Assembly: GCA_965203255.1 (NCBI GenBank) | Contig: OZ241882.1 | Location: 3,906,001-3,970,000, forward strand | DNA from: JAPOUP01 sp965203255 | GTDB lineage: Bacteria > Pseudomonadota > Alphaproteobacteria > Rhodobacterales > Rhodobacteraceae | Reading direction: 5' to 3' | Length of the DNA: 64,000 nucleotides | Shown here: positions 17,420 to 26,938 of the stretch, piece by piece | How positions within the stretch are numbered: the first letter of the stretch is position 1 | Layout of the letters: each line of letters starts with the position of its first letter | Program-made: the position numbers and the translations under genes | The notes under the pieces: model-generated | The model's database searches: none | Seen by the model: the letters and a program-made list of their open reading frames with translations, nothing else | What the model was told of the DNA's origin: nothing

Positions 17420-19867
17420 ATGGTCGGTCGTCCTGCAACCGCACGCGTGGTCATCATAGGTGGAGGTGCCGTGGGTGTGTCATCGCTCTACCATCTGGCG
17501 AAGGCCGGATGGACAGACTGCGTGCTTCTGGAACGGAATGACCTGACTGCGGGATCAACCTGGCATGCGGCGGGAAACGTGCCCACTTTCTCAACCGGAT
17601 GGGCGGTGATGAACATGCAGCGATATTCGACTGAACTCTACCGCAGCATTTCGGGCGAAGTCGACTATCCCATGAACTACCACGTCACCGGGTCGATCCG
17701 ACTGGCGCACTCACGCGAGCGGATGATGGAGTTCGAACGCGCTTGCGGAATGGGTCGGTATCAGGGGCTCGGCGTCGAGACGATCGGTCGGGCGGAAATC
17801 CGGGATCGCTATCCCTTCATTGAAACCCATGATCTTGAAGGTGCGCTCCATGATCCAGATGACGGTGATATTGACCCCGCCCAGCTAACCCAGGCGCTGG
17901 CAAAGGGTGCCCGTGACCTAGGTGCCGAAATCCTCCGGTTTACCCCCGCGACTGGAGTGAGCCGGCGCGGCGGCGAGTGGGTCGTTCACACGGACCAAGG
18001 TGACATTCGCTGCCAAATTGTCGTGAACGCGGCGGGATACTACGCGCAACGTGTGGGTGAATGGTTCAGACCTCACGGAGGACGCACTGTGCCGATGATG
18101 GTGATGAGCCATCAGTACATTCTTACCGAGGCCATTCCCGCACTTGAGGAATGGTGCAGGGAAACCGGCCTTGGGAAACTGCCGTTGCTTCGCGACGTCG
18201 ACACGTCTTACTACCTGCGACAGGAGAAGTTCGGGCTCAACCTGGGGCCCTACGAGCGGAACTGCCGTGCGCATTGGGCCACTCCTGAGGATCCGATGCC
18301 CGATGACTTCTCGTTCCAGCTGTTTCCGGATGATCTTGAGCGTCTGGAGCCCTATGTTGAAGACGCCATGGCCAGGGTGCCAATTCTTGGCTCCGCAGGA
18401 ATTGCCAAGGTAATCAACGGGCCCATTCCCTATGCACCGGACGGCAATCCGTTGATTGGGCCGATGCCAGGCGTCCCGAACGCGTTCGAGGCCTGTGTAT
18501 TTACCTTCGGCATCGCACAGGCCGGCGGGGCCGGAAAGATCCTCGCGGAATGGGTGACTGAGGGCCAGACCGAGTGGGATTGCTGGTCGCTCGACCCCCG
18601 TAGATACACCGACTACACTGACCATGAGTTCTGCATTTCGAAAGGTATGGAGGTCTACGGCCACGAATATGCCATGCACTTTCCATATCAAGTCTGGCCT
18701 GCGGGGCGGAACCGAAAACTCTCCAGCCTTCATTCGCGGCTCGAAACGGCCGGCGCCGTGTTTGGCACCTACAATGGTTGGGAGCGTGCAAACTACTTTG
18801 CGGAGCCAGGAGACGACATCTCTGAAGAATCGACACGGACCTGGGACCGGAACGGCCCTTGGGAAATCCGCGTCAGACAGGAATGCGAAGCTGTGCGCGA
18901 CAGCTGCGGTGTTCTTCCGATCACGGGATTCACGCGACTGGCCGTGGAAGGACCGGGTGCGCGCGTCTGGCTCGATGGGTTGACAGCTTCGCAGCTTCCG
19001 CCAGTCGGACGGGTCGGCCTGGCCTACTTTCCAGATCCGCAAGGCCGGATACTTACGGAAATGTCGGTCATCCCCCGTTCCGATGACCGAATCTGGCTGA
19101 TAACCGCCGCTGCCGCACAGTGGCACGACGGCGAATTGCTTCGGAATCAGGCGCCGAAGGGCATTGAGGTCCATGATCGGACAAAGAAATATGAATGCCT
19201 CCTCGTTACGGGCCCGCAGTCGCGCGAGGTGCTATCCGCAATCAGCAACGCAGATCTTGCGAAGGGCTGGCTGAGTTTCCAGGAAGCTACTGTGGCCGGA
19301 CAGGATTGCGTATTGCTGCGGATGTCGTTTGCAGGAGAGTTGGGTTGGGAAGTGCACTGCGATTTCGATGCTGCACCAGCTGTCTGGGAGTCGCTGATGG
19401 AACTGGGCTGCAAACCGTTTGGAATGTGGGCGCTTGATCGACTACGGTTGGAGAAGGGTTATAGGGCGTGGAAAGCGGACCTATCCACAGACTACTCGCT
19501 ATTGGAAGGTGGACTGGACCGTTTCGTCAGATTCGACAAACCACATCATTTCCCCGGAAGGGCGGCACTGCTGAACGAACGACAGCAGGGATTGAGGAAG
19601 CGGTTTGCAACGCTGATCATCAAGGCTGGCGATCAGGATCCGCCATATATGTCAACTGTATGGGACGGGGAGCAGGTGGTGGGCGAGATCACAAGCAGCG
19701 GATGGGGATATCGTGTCAATGCCTGTGTTGGGTTGGCGATGATAAGGTCCGAGCTCGCTGTGGAAGGGATGCAACTGGAAGTGGAGATATTTGGTACCCG
19801 ATACCCTGGGACCGTCCAGGCAGATCAACCGCTTTGGGATCCAGGTAATCAGAGACTTCAGGCATGA
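17420..19867 (+). CDS. FAD-dependent oxidoreductase-GcvT fusion (dimethylglycine/sarcosine dehydrogenase-like), copy 1
   Basis: An 815-residue protein. The N-terminal DAO domain has the Rossmann motif VVIIGGGAVGVSSLYHLAKA and GSTWHAAGNV, whose histidine matches the covalent-FAD position of dimethylglycine dehydrogenase. The C-terminal half is a folate-binding GcvT domain ending in a barrel. Such enzymes oxidatively N-demethylate dimethylglycine, sarcosine or related amines and pass the methylene group to tetrahydrofolate. ATG at 17420 follows GAGGAGGGA; an upstream ATG at 17399 has no such site. It lies about 120 bases downstream of the XRE-cupin gene. The exact substrate is unresolved. Confidence 0.85.
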   Translation: MVGRPATARVVIIGGGAVGVSSLYHLAKAGWTDCVLLERNDLTAGSTWHAAGNVPTFSTGWAVMNMQRYSTELYRSISGEVDYPMNYHVTGSIRLAHSRERMMEFERACGMGRYQGLGVETIGRAEIRDRYPFIETHDLEGALHDPDDGDIDPAQLTQALAKGARDLGAEILRFTPATGVSRRGGEWVVHTDQGDIRCQIVVNAAGYYAQRVGEWFRPHGGRTVPMMVMSHQYILTEAIPALEEWCRETGLGKLPLLRDVDTSYYLRQEKFGLNLGPYERNCRAHWATPEDPMPDDFSFQLFPDDLERLEPYVEDAMARVPILGSAGIAKVINGPIPYAPDGNPLIGPMPGVPNAFEACVFTFGIAQAGGAGKILAEWVTEGQTEWDCWSLDPRRYTDYTDHEFCISKGMEVYGHEYAMHFPYQVWPAGRNRKLSSLHSRLETAGAVFGTYNGWERANYFAEPGDDISEESTRTWDRNGPWEIRVRQECEAVRDSCGVLPITGFTRLAVEGPGARVWLDGLTASQLPPVGRVGLAYFPDPQGRILTEMSVIPRSDDRIWLITAAAAQWHDGELLRNQAPKGIEVHDRTKKYECLLVTGPQSREVLSAISNADLAKGWLSFQEATVAGQDCVLLRMSFAGELGWEVHCDFDAAPAVWESLMELGCKPFGMWALDRLRLEKGYRAWKADLSTDYSLLEGGLDRFVRFDKPHHFPGRAALLNERQQGLRKRFATLIIKAGDQDPPYMSTVWDGEQVVGEITSSGWGYRVNACVGLAMIRSELAVEGMQLEVEIFGTRYPGTVQADQPLWDPGNQRLQA

Positions 19868-19958
19868 AGGACCGGCTGTGTTCGGCGTTCAACCAGTCGA
19901 AACACTCTCCGTCGTCGGCGTGATGATTGCAGCAATTCGGAAACGGGATATCTCATAG

Positions 19959-20417
19959 ATGAAGCTACCAGTGTCAGCAATCCGCTGCATAGAACAATGG
20001 AGACTTGGTTTCGTGGCCACGGTGACACCAGGAGGGCGGCCCAGTCTCTCACCGAAAGGGACTTTCATTGTCGTTGACGATGAAACGATCGCGTTTGGTG
20101 AGATTCGCTCGCCACAAACGGTGGCAAACCTGACAGCGAACCCTGAATTGGAAGTGAATTTCGTCGACCAGTTCATTCGGAAGGGCGTCCGCATCCGAGG
20201 TCGCGCCGAGTTCGTGCGCCGTGGAACAATGCAGTTCGAGTCACTGTTTCCGGAATTCGAAGCGCAATGGGGTGAACTGGCAAATCGCATAAACATGATC
20301 GTGAAAGTGCCGGTCGAAGAAGTTCGTCCGTTGACCACGCCGCCGTACGACGACGGCGCGACCGAAGAGGAAATGATCGCACGATACAAACGGAAGTTTG
20401 CGGAGATGTACCCATGA
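19959..20417 (+). CDS. Pyridoxamine 5'-phosphate oxidase-like flavin/F420-type protein
   Basis: A 152-residue split-barrel protein with the family patterns GFVATVTPGGRPSLSPKGTF and VANLTANPELEVNFVD. It would bind FMN or a related cofactor, but the physiological reaction is unknown. Its stop overlaps the start of the following FAD/GcvT gene as ATGA, so it is co-translated with it and probably serves the same demethylation pathway. Confidence 0.8.
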   Translation: MKLPVSAIRCIEQWRLGFVATVTPGGRPSLSPKGTFIVVDDETIAFGEIRSPQTVANLTANPELEVNFVDQFIRKGVRIRGRAEFVRRGTMQFESLFPEFEAQWGELANRINMIVKVPVEEVRPLTTPPYDDGATEEEMIARYKRKFAEMYP

Positions 20418-22858
20418 ATGTTCCCTCCCATGCCCGAGCGGTCATAGTTGGTGGTGGCGTAATCGGTTGTTCGGTTGCCTACCATCTGGCGAAACGGGGA
20501 TGGCGGGACATCGTTCTGCTGGAGCGCCGAAGGCTGACCAGCGGAACCACCTGGCATGCCGCGGGGCTGATCGCGCAGCTTCGCGCCACGGCGAACATGA
20601 CCCGACTCGCAAAATACAGCCAAGAGCTCTACGGCGGACTCGAAGACGAGACCGGAGTTGCCACGGGCTTTGCCCGTGTTGGATCAATAACCGTGGCGCT
20701 GACCGAGGATCGAAAGGAGGAACTCCTCCGCCAAGCCTCGATGGCGCGTGCATTCGGCGTTGAAATCGAGGAAATAGGTCCGGAAGAGGTAAAGTCACGG
20801 TATCCGTACCTTAGCATCGTGGATGTCAAGGCAGGGGTCTATCTCCCGAAAGACGGACAGGGCGATCCATCGAACATCGCTTTGGCGCTGGCCAAAGGCG
20901 CAAGGCAGCAGGGCGCTAAGGTCGTCGAGGGCGTCAGCGTGACCGGGGTGATTCGGGAAGGGCGGCGGATCACCGGTGTACGATGGAGTCGCGGAGCCGC
21001 GGAGAGTGGTATAGTCAACTGCGAGTATGTAGTGAACTGCGCGGGCATGTGGGGTCGTGCCGTCGGGCAGATGATGAACACAAACGTTCCTTTGCAGGCC
21101 TGCGAACATTTCTACATCGTCAGTGAGCCAATCGAAGGGCTCTCCCGTCTTCCGGTCATCCGAGTGCCGGACGAGTGTGCCTACTACAAGGAAGATGCTG
21201 GAAAGATCCTCCTCGGCGCTTTCGAACCGGTGGCCAAGCCTTGGGGCCTTGACGGGATTCCGGAAGATTTCGAGTTTGGCCAATTACCCGAGGATTTCGA
21301 CCACTTCGAGCCAATCCTCCAATCCGCGGTGAAACGAATGCCAATTCTGGAAAGCGCGGGCATTCACACATTCTTCAATGGTCCGGAGAGCTTTACACCC
21401 GACGACGCCTACCACCTTGGCCTTTGCCCGGAAATGGACAACGTTTGGGTCGCCGCGGGCTTCAACTCGGTGGGCATCCAGTCAGCGGGTGGGGCGGGAA
21501 TGGCGCTGGCTCATTGGATGGAGACCGGTGAACGGCCGTTCGATCTTGGGGATGTGGATATTGGGCGGATGCAGCCATTCCAGGGAAACCGGCGCTATCT
21601 TGCCAATCGCTCGCGCGAAACTTTGGGGCTGCTCTACGCCGATCATTGGCCTTACCGCCAGAAGGAGACGGCACGGGGAGTACGGAGGACGCCATTCCAT
21701 GAACATCTGAAAGCACATGGCGCCGTCTTCGGCGAGGTCGCCGGATGGGAGCGAGCCAACTGGTTTGCCGGGGACGGGCAGGACCGTGCATACCGTTACG
21801 GCTGGAAACGGCAGAATTGGTTTGACAGCAGCGCCCGCGAGCACATGGCAGTGCGTGACAAGGTCGGGATCTACGACATGTCGTCATTTGGCAAGCTTCG
21901 GGTGGAAGGCCCGGACGCGGAGGAATTCCTGAACCTTGTCTGCTGCAACAACCTCTCGGTCCCCTTGGGGAAAATCGTCTACACCCAGTTCCTGAATTCC
22001 CGCGGCGGTATCGAGGCGGACGTTACGGTTACCCGATTGTCCGAGACCGCCTTCATGATCGTGACTCCAGCCGCAACCCGTCTTGCCGACGAGACATGGC
22101 TGCGCCGGCAATTGGGCGACCGTGGACTTACGATCACGGATGTGACCGCCGGAGAGGCGGTCATCGCGGTGATGGGGCCCTCGGCCCGAATCCTGTTGCA
22201 GGCGGTCAGCCCAGCGGATTTTTCGAACCGCTCCCATCCGTTTGGAATGATGCGGGAAATCGAACTTGGAATGGCGATGGCACGGGCGCACCGAATCACT
22301 TATGTCGGCGAACTCGGGTGGGAGATCTATGTTTCCTCCGATATGGCGTGTCATGCATTTGAGACCATCTGGGAGGCAGGTCAGGCGATGGACGCCAAAC
22401 TCTGTGGCATGCACATGATGGATTCGTGCCGCATCGAAAAGGCGTATCGTCACTTCGGGCACGACATCACGTGCGAGGACCATGTGCTGGAAGCGGGACT
22501 GGGATTCGCTGTGAAGACGACCAAGCCGGATTTTGTGGGCCGCGACGCCGTACTGAGGAAGATGGAGAAAGGACTGTCCAAGCGGTTGGTACAATTCATC
22601 CTTGCCGATCCCGAACCACTGCTGTTCCATAATGAACCCATCATACGCAACGGCGAATTCGTCGGCTACCTGACTTCCGGAAACTACGGCCACGCACTTG
22701 GGGCGGCGGTCGGTATGGGATATGTGCCCTGCCGGGGTGAGAGCCCGGAGGAAATTCTGGCATCGGATTATGAGATTGAGGTTGCCGGTGCCCGCGTTAA
22801 GGCCAGGGCTTCTCTGCGCCCGCTCTACGATCCGGAAGCCGAGAGAATTCACGTTTGA
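20414..22858 (+). CDS. FAD-dependent oxidoreductase-GcvT fusion, copy 2
   Basis: An 814-residue homologue of the protein at 17420. The DAO domain starts AVIVGGGVIGCSVAYHLAKR and carries the covalent-FAD histidine context SGTTWHAAGLIAQLR. The GcvT half contains the folate-site segment YVGELGWEIYV and ends with LRPLYDPEAERIHV. The two copies share overall architecture but differ widely in sequence, so they probably act on different methylated amines rather than being a recent duplication. Translationally coupled to the upstream PNPOx-like gene and likely controlled by the XRE-cupin regulator. Confidence 0.86.
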   Translation: MNVPSHARAVIVGGGVIGCSVAYHLAKRGWRDIVLLERRRLTSGTTWHAAGLIAQLRATANMTRLAKYSQELYGGLEDETGVATGFARVGSITVALTEDRKEELLRQASMARAFGVEIEEIGPEEVKSRYPYLSIVDVKAGVYLPKDGQGDPSNIALALAKGARQQGAKVVEGVSVTGVIREGRRITGVRWSRGAAESGIVNCEYVVNCAGMWGRAVGQMMNTNVPLQACEHFYIVSEPIEGLSRLPVIRVPDECAYYKEDAGKILLGAFEPVAKPWGLDGIPEDFEFGQLPEDFDHFEPILQSAVKRMPILESAGIHTFFNGPESFTPDDAYHLGLCPEMDNVWVAAGFNSVGIQSAGGAGMALAHWMETGERPFDLGDVDIGRMQPFQGNRRYLANRSRETLGLLYADHWPYRQKETARGVRRTPFHEHLKAHGAVFGEVAGWERANWFAGDGQDRAYRYGWKRQNWFDSSAREHMAVRDKVGIYDMSSFGKLRVEGPDAEEFLNLVCCNNLSVPLGKIVYTQFLNSRGGIEADVTVTRLSETAFMIVTPAATRLADETWLRRQLGDRGLTITDVTAGEAVIAVMGPSARILLQAVSPADFSNRSHPFGMMREIELGMAMARAHRITYVGELGWEIYVSSDMACHAFETIWEAGQAMDAKLCGMHMMDSCRIEKAYRHFGHDITCEDHVLEAGLGFAVKTTKPDFVGRDAVLRKMEKGLSKRLVQFILADPEPLLFHNEPIIRNGEFVGYLTSGNYGHALGAAVGMGYVPCRGESPEEILASDYEIEVAGARVKARASLRPLYDPEAERIHV

Positions 22859-22979
22859 GCAGTTGGTTGTGTAGGAAGACAGGTCGAACGTCTTGACGGA
22901 TGTGGATCATACAACTGGAGAGGAAGCCAATTCCCTATCCCTTTGCCAGCAAGGCCGGAACCTGCCAGCATCAGTCGGT

Positions 22980-23732
22980 CTAACCATAGCGTTCGACAAA
23001 TCGGCGCAGAATTGAACCGGGCGCATGAACTTCGGCCGCATGGCACTCTTCGATCAGGCGGTCGGCGTCGTTGGGCGGAAAATAGCCGTAACTTCTGTAG
23101 ATCCGTATTCGAACCTCAAATTCGGTTGCGTCGGCTTCTGGATGAAACTGCGTGGCGTAAACGTTCTTCCCGTAGCGGATCATCTGATATGGACAGGCTT
23201 CGGAACCCACAAGATGGATCGCGCTTGGTGGCAGGGATTGGACAGCCTCCTTATGGCCCACGAATGCGTTGAACTTTCCGGGGCAGTCCGCAAGTAGGGG
23301 GTCGCTGCGTCCATCTTCGGTCAGCGAGCAGGCGGATGCGCCAACCTGCTCGGAGAACCGCTCCTTGGAAACCGTTCCACCAAGATGTTGGGCCAGGATT
23401 CCGATGCCGTAACAGCAACCAAGGAACGGCAGATCGCGACCGGTGATTTCCGGCATCATCGCCATCATCGCCGCTTCGATTCGGGCTTCTTCCGGGGCCT
23501 TGGTGTCCGGTGGATCGCTAACGCATCCGGGACCCCCGCCAACGATGATTCCCGCGAAGCTGTCAAGCCGCAATTCGGTTGGAATCGGCTCGCAGTCAAG
23601 TCGGATTCGCTTGGTGCGCTCGGATGCGAGGCCACCCATATGCAGAATGGCCGCGAATTCGCTGTCCGACGCCTCGGGTTCCGGTCGAAGTTGCAGAATC
23701 AGAAATGGTCTATTCATTTCAGGAAAGGGCAT
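22980..23732 (-). CDS. Class I glutamine amidotransferase (GMP-synthase-like domain)
   Basis: A 250-residue stand-alone GATase1 domain with the nucleophile elbow LPFLGCCYGIGILAQHLGG (catalytic Cys) and the His-Glu pair in YATQFHPEAD. It lacks the ATP-pyrophosphatase domain of GuaA, so it is one of the free-standing GMP-synthase-like amidotransferases, which usually hydrolyse glutamine or gamma-glutamyl compounds. It is convergent with the FAD/GcvT genes. The ATG at 23732 has AAGGGGA just upstream. Confidence 0.82.
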   Translation of the reverse strand: MPFPEMNRPFLILQLRPEPEASDSEFAAILHMGGLASERTKRIRLDCEPIPTELRLDSFAGIIVGGGPGCVSDPPDTKAPEEARIEAAMMAMMPEITGRDLPFLGCCYGIGILAQHLGGTVSKERFSEQVGASACSLTEDGRSDPLLADCPGKFNAFVGHKEAVQSLPPSAIHLVGSEACPYQMIRYGKNVYATQFHPEADATEFEVRIRIYRSYGYFPPNDADRLIEECHAAEVHAPGSILRRFVERYG

Positions 23733-23781
23733 ATCCCCTTAGAACAGTCGGGTCCACAACTTGTGTCAGCCTATGCCGCTA

Positions 23782-25092
23782 GTGTAGCGACATCATTGCG
23801 TTGACGGGTAAAGGGACCTGAGCCTGACGCGAGCGTCGGCTGTCGTGAAACGCCAGTTGACGGTGGCCTTCTCCCGGTTCCTCCGTTCCGCCCATGCCCC
23901 GGTCTGCCGGCACATCGCCGCCCGGTCGGGAATGCGGCGGTCCAGGCACTGGCGCACCATGGCCCCGATCCCGGCCTCGGCCACGTCCGACCAGCCTGCG
24001 CGCCTCGGGGGATGGTGGATCTCCAGCCGGGCGGCGATCCGCGCCGCCTCTTCGGGAGGGAACGTCTCGTAGAGGGAGCCGACGGTGTGGACGTTGAGGT
24101 TGTCCATCACGAGCACGATGCGCTTGCCGGGGAAGGTGACGTCGACAGGCCCGCGGATGACCCTGGCCCAGTCCCTGCGCGTCCGGCGGTCGGTGACCTT
24201 CACCTCCCGCCATCCGAGCAGCGGGGCGAACAGCATGAACAGGTTCGCGGTGCCGTTCCGTTCGTATTCAAAGTCGTGGACGGCGGGGTCGCCGGGGCGC
24301 ACCGGCCGAGGCACGCGGGTCTCCTTCGTCTGCTGGCGGGAGGTCTCGTCCATGCAGACCAGAACCTCGTCATCCGTGAACTCCCGCTGGTGCCGCTCCA
24401 GAACGTCCTCCATCGCGGCGACGAAGTCGCCGCTGGCCTTCGGCGGGATGCACCAGTACTGCCTGAGCCACGGCTTCACATCGTTTTTTTTAGAGTCTTC
24501 CTTACGGTCTCGTCCGAGATCGTGTCGACGATCTCCAGCTCGACAAGCCGGTCCGCCAGCAGCTGCATCGTCCACCGGCTCCGCCCCTCCGGCGGCTGCG
24601 AGCAGGCGATGGCCACCAGCTTCGCCTCGCCCCCGCCGTCGAGGCTGCGCGCCTTCCGGTTCTTCTGTTCGCGGCGGACCAGCGCCGCCTCCAGACCCTC
24701 CCCGGCGCAGCGGCGGCGCACCCGCTCGACGGTCGACTTGCCGATCTCCAGGACCGGCGCGATGTCGCAGTCGGTGCGGCCCCCGTCGTCACGGTCCTCG
24801 TCGGCCAGAAGCAGGATCCGGGCGTGACGGCGCCTGTACGCCGCCGCCCTGCTGTCCGCCAGCTGCCGCAGCTCCGCCCTCTCTTCGTCCGAGAGCCGGA
24901 CCCGGTAAATCTTGCGTCCCTTGTTCTTGGGAGTCCCCGTCCTCTGTGCCATTGTCCGCTCCGTTCCATGATGCGGGCCGGGGGCGGTCTGCCGCCGCCT
25001 TCCGCCGCCCGCGGGTTGCCTGAGGCCGGAACAGATGGCATGAAGCCTGGAGACAGTCAAACAGAATACTCATTTCTACGATGGCGCTACAC
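23782..25092 (-). mobile_element. Complete IS630-family insertion sequence
   Basis: The ends are inverted repeats: GTGTAGCGACATCA at the left and, read inwards from the right, GTGTAGCGCCATCG (12 of 14 identical). Each is flanked by TA (23780-23781 and 25093-25094), the target duplication expected for IS630/Tc1-mariner elements. The 1.31-kb interior is visibly richer in GC than its flanks and contains one frameshifted transposase gene. Confidence 0.85.
23793..24952 (-). CDS. IS630-family transposase, two frames joined by -1 frameshift
   Basis: The upstream frame (24952 down to 24476) starts MAQRTGTPKNKGRKIYRVR and encodes the helix-turn-helix part, ending LKKTM. The downstream frame (to 23793) encodes the DDE catalytic part: Asp in VLVCMDETSR, Asp in IVLVMDNLNVHT, Glu in DVAEAGIGAMVRQCL. 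They overlap at a run of eight A on the coding strand (24484-24491 as T on the plus strand); slipping back one base joins TLKK to NDVKPWLRQYW. This programmed frameshift is known in IS630 elements. Both parts appear intact. Confidence 0.85.
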
Positions 25093-25094
25093 TA

Positions 25095-26071
25095 GGGGTA
25101 GACCGCCGACTCCTTGAATTTCATTACGATCATGTCGTGTCGATACATAGACCTCCCGACGCTGTAGCTGAAGATCCGGCTACTGGTCGGCAGCTACTGG
25201 AGCGTCCGGATTCTGCTTCAGAAACTCGGGCAAGCCGTGGCCGGTCCGAACAAGAGTCGTCTACTGGACATCGCGGTGGTCGACGGTGCTACACACTGTC
25301 CCGTTTGAAAGGTGTGACCGTCTGGCCGATCGGATGCGTCGCGGTGGCGAGACCCCTGTTGCCAGCGCAATTGAGCTTTCTGGGAATGGCGAGCAGAAGC
25401 GCATCCATCTGGAGTGGCTTAGGACTTAATTCCCGACCCATTCGATGTGCCAAAACCTCCGACACTCGGCAAGCGACGCCCGTGACTGGTTGTGCTGGCA
25501 AGATTCCGTTCCAGCTTTCCGAAAATTCGGGGGCTGCTGCTCTCAGCGCGGCACCGACAGGCAGGTTCAGTCTCCGCACGGCCGACGCCCGACAGGACGA
25601 TCCGGAAAGACAGGATCGACCGAGCACGACGCAAGCGTACCTGTCGTAAGGAGAAGGAATCCCTGATGGAACAAACTGGTCTGTAGAGCACGCCGCTTGA
25701 GTCTGTTTCTGGACTGTTTGCAGATTGGTGGCGGCTGATTGTACTTGCTCCCGCAATTGTCATTCTGCGTAGTCGACTTCGTAAACCGTCACTTAAAGAG
25801 GATCGCCTGTGGAGAAGTGATCGAAAGCAGAGCCACGCGACTGCCCGGAAACTGTCGATAGAGCAACTTCGCCCGAATTAAGGGATCGTGAATCCACCCC
25901 ATGCGATCATGGGGAATGCCTAAATGACTGACGGAGACGGGGCGAGAGTGACTGGACAGAAAATCCGGATCGCAGGGATTGACGCGCCTGAATTGAACCA
26001 GAAGGTCGGGCGTCTGCTGCTGGGGGAGACGATTCTGCAGCATGAGAACGGGAGTTTCTGACGGAAGCCAA
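25095..26071. other. Gene-free stretch between IS630 and ptuB
   Basis: Nearly 1 kb with several open frames on both strands, none with motifs, a ribosome-binding site or consistent coding character. Possibly decayed sequence. Confidence 0.45.
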
Positions 26072-26938
26072 TCACGAAATCGAACCAATGAAGCGCTTTG
26101 CCTGGTTGGCAACCTTTGCCGCCGCGATTCGGTCCAGATCGAACAGGCGCTTGAAACTGCGGGCGCAATTCGTGTGCACGGAGGATGATTCGACCATGGT
26201 TGAAACGAGTTCTGCCGCTTCGGGACTACATTCTTTCTTGGCCTCTTCAAGAGATGCATGAAGAATGAGGATAACCATTGCCCGCTCCCGCATGAGGTTC
26301 TTGCGGGCGATATCGTCGAGTCCGAAAGAGGCGATTGTGGCGAGACCGCGCAACTGTGAGTTCGCATCATCTGCCTTGCATTGTGGTACCATGCCGTAGA
26401 ACGTGATGATGTCTTCCGGATCGCCGTCGGTGTTCCCTATCGGATAAAGAAGCCAAGGCTCTTCTGCGTGCATTTCATTTGGCTCTGTTCCCGCAAAGTT
26501 GTACTGACCTGAAATTGGAAAGTAGTTCTTTTTCAGACCCGAATTGCATGGTTTGCACGCTACCGCATAGTTCAGAAGATGATAGGAAAGGAGATGGTAT
26601 CCATCGTTTTCATACGGGGGAACGGTGGGCGGCGGACAGTCCGTGGCCGAATCTGGAGCTAACTGCCATTCCCTGACGCGCCTCTTGGGTCGAAAATGCT
26701 CGATTTCCAGTTCGTATTGACTGAAATCACCCTCGAATTTGCGTTCGCAAAAGCAGCACTTGGCCCTTTGAAATTCCACGAATACAGCCTTGATCTCACC
26801 CCAAATCGAACTGCTCTCCTCATAGGCACCCAACTCGCGGAACTTTTCCGTCCGCTCTTTGGCCCTGGCTCTCCAACCAGGCTTGTGCTCTTCGACAAGA
26901 GCCTCGAGCCGGTCCAGGTCGCAGTCGTACCGGATCAC
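26072..26938 (-). CDS. ptuB: PtuB-like HNH nuclease (Septu-type effector)
   Basis: A 288-residue protein of the TIGR02646/PtuB type. The HNH/zinc region runs from KCCFCERKF through LEIEHFRPKRRV to NYAVACKPCNSGLKKN, giving two Cys pairs and the catalytic His. In Septu systems PtuB is the nuclease that complexes with the ATPase PtuA and degrades nucleic acid on phage infection. Its ATG overlaps the ptuA stop as ATGA. The gene itself looks intact, while its ATPase partner carries a frameshift. Confidence 0.82.
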   Translation of the reverse strand: MIRYDCDLDRLEALVEEHKPGWRARAKERTEKFRELGAYEESSSIWGEIKAVFVEFQRAKCCFCERKFEGDFSQYELEIEHFRPKRRVREWQLAPDSATDCPPPTVPPYENDGYHLLSYHLLNYAVACKPCNSGLKKNYFPISGQYNFAGTEPNEMHAEEPWLLYPIGNTDGDPEDIITFYGMVPQCKADDANSQLRGLATIASFGLDDIARKNLMRERAMVILILHASLEEAKKECSPEAAELVSTMVESSSVHTNCARSFKRLFDLDRIAAAKVANQAKRFIGSIS

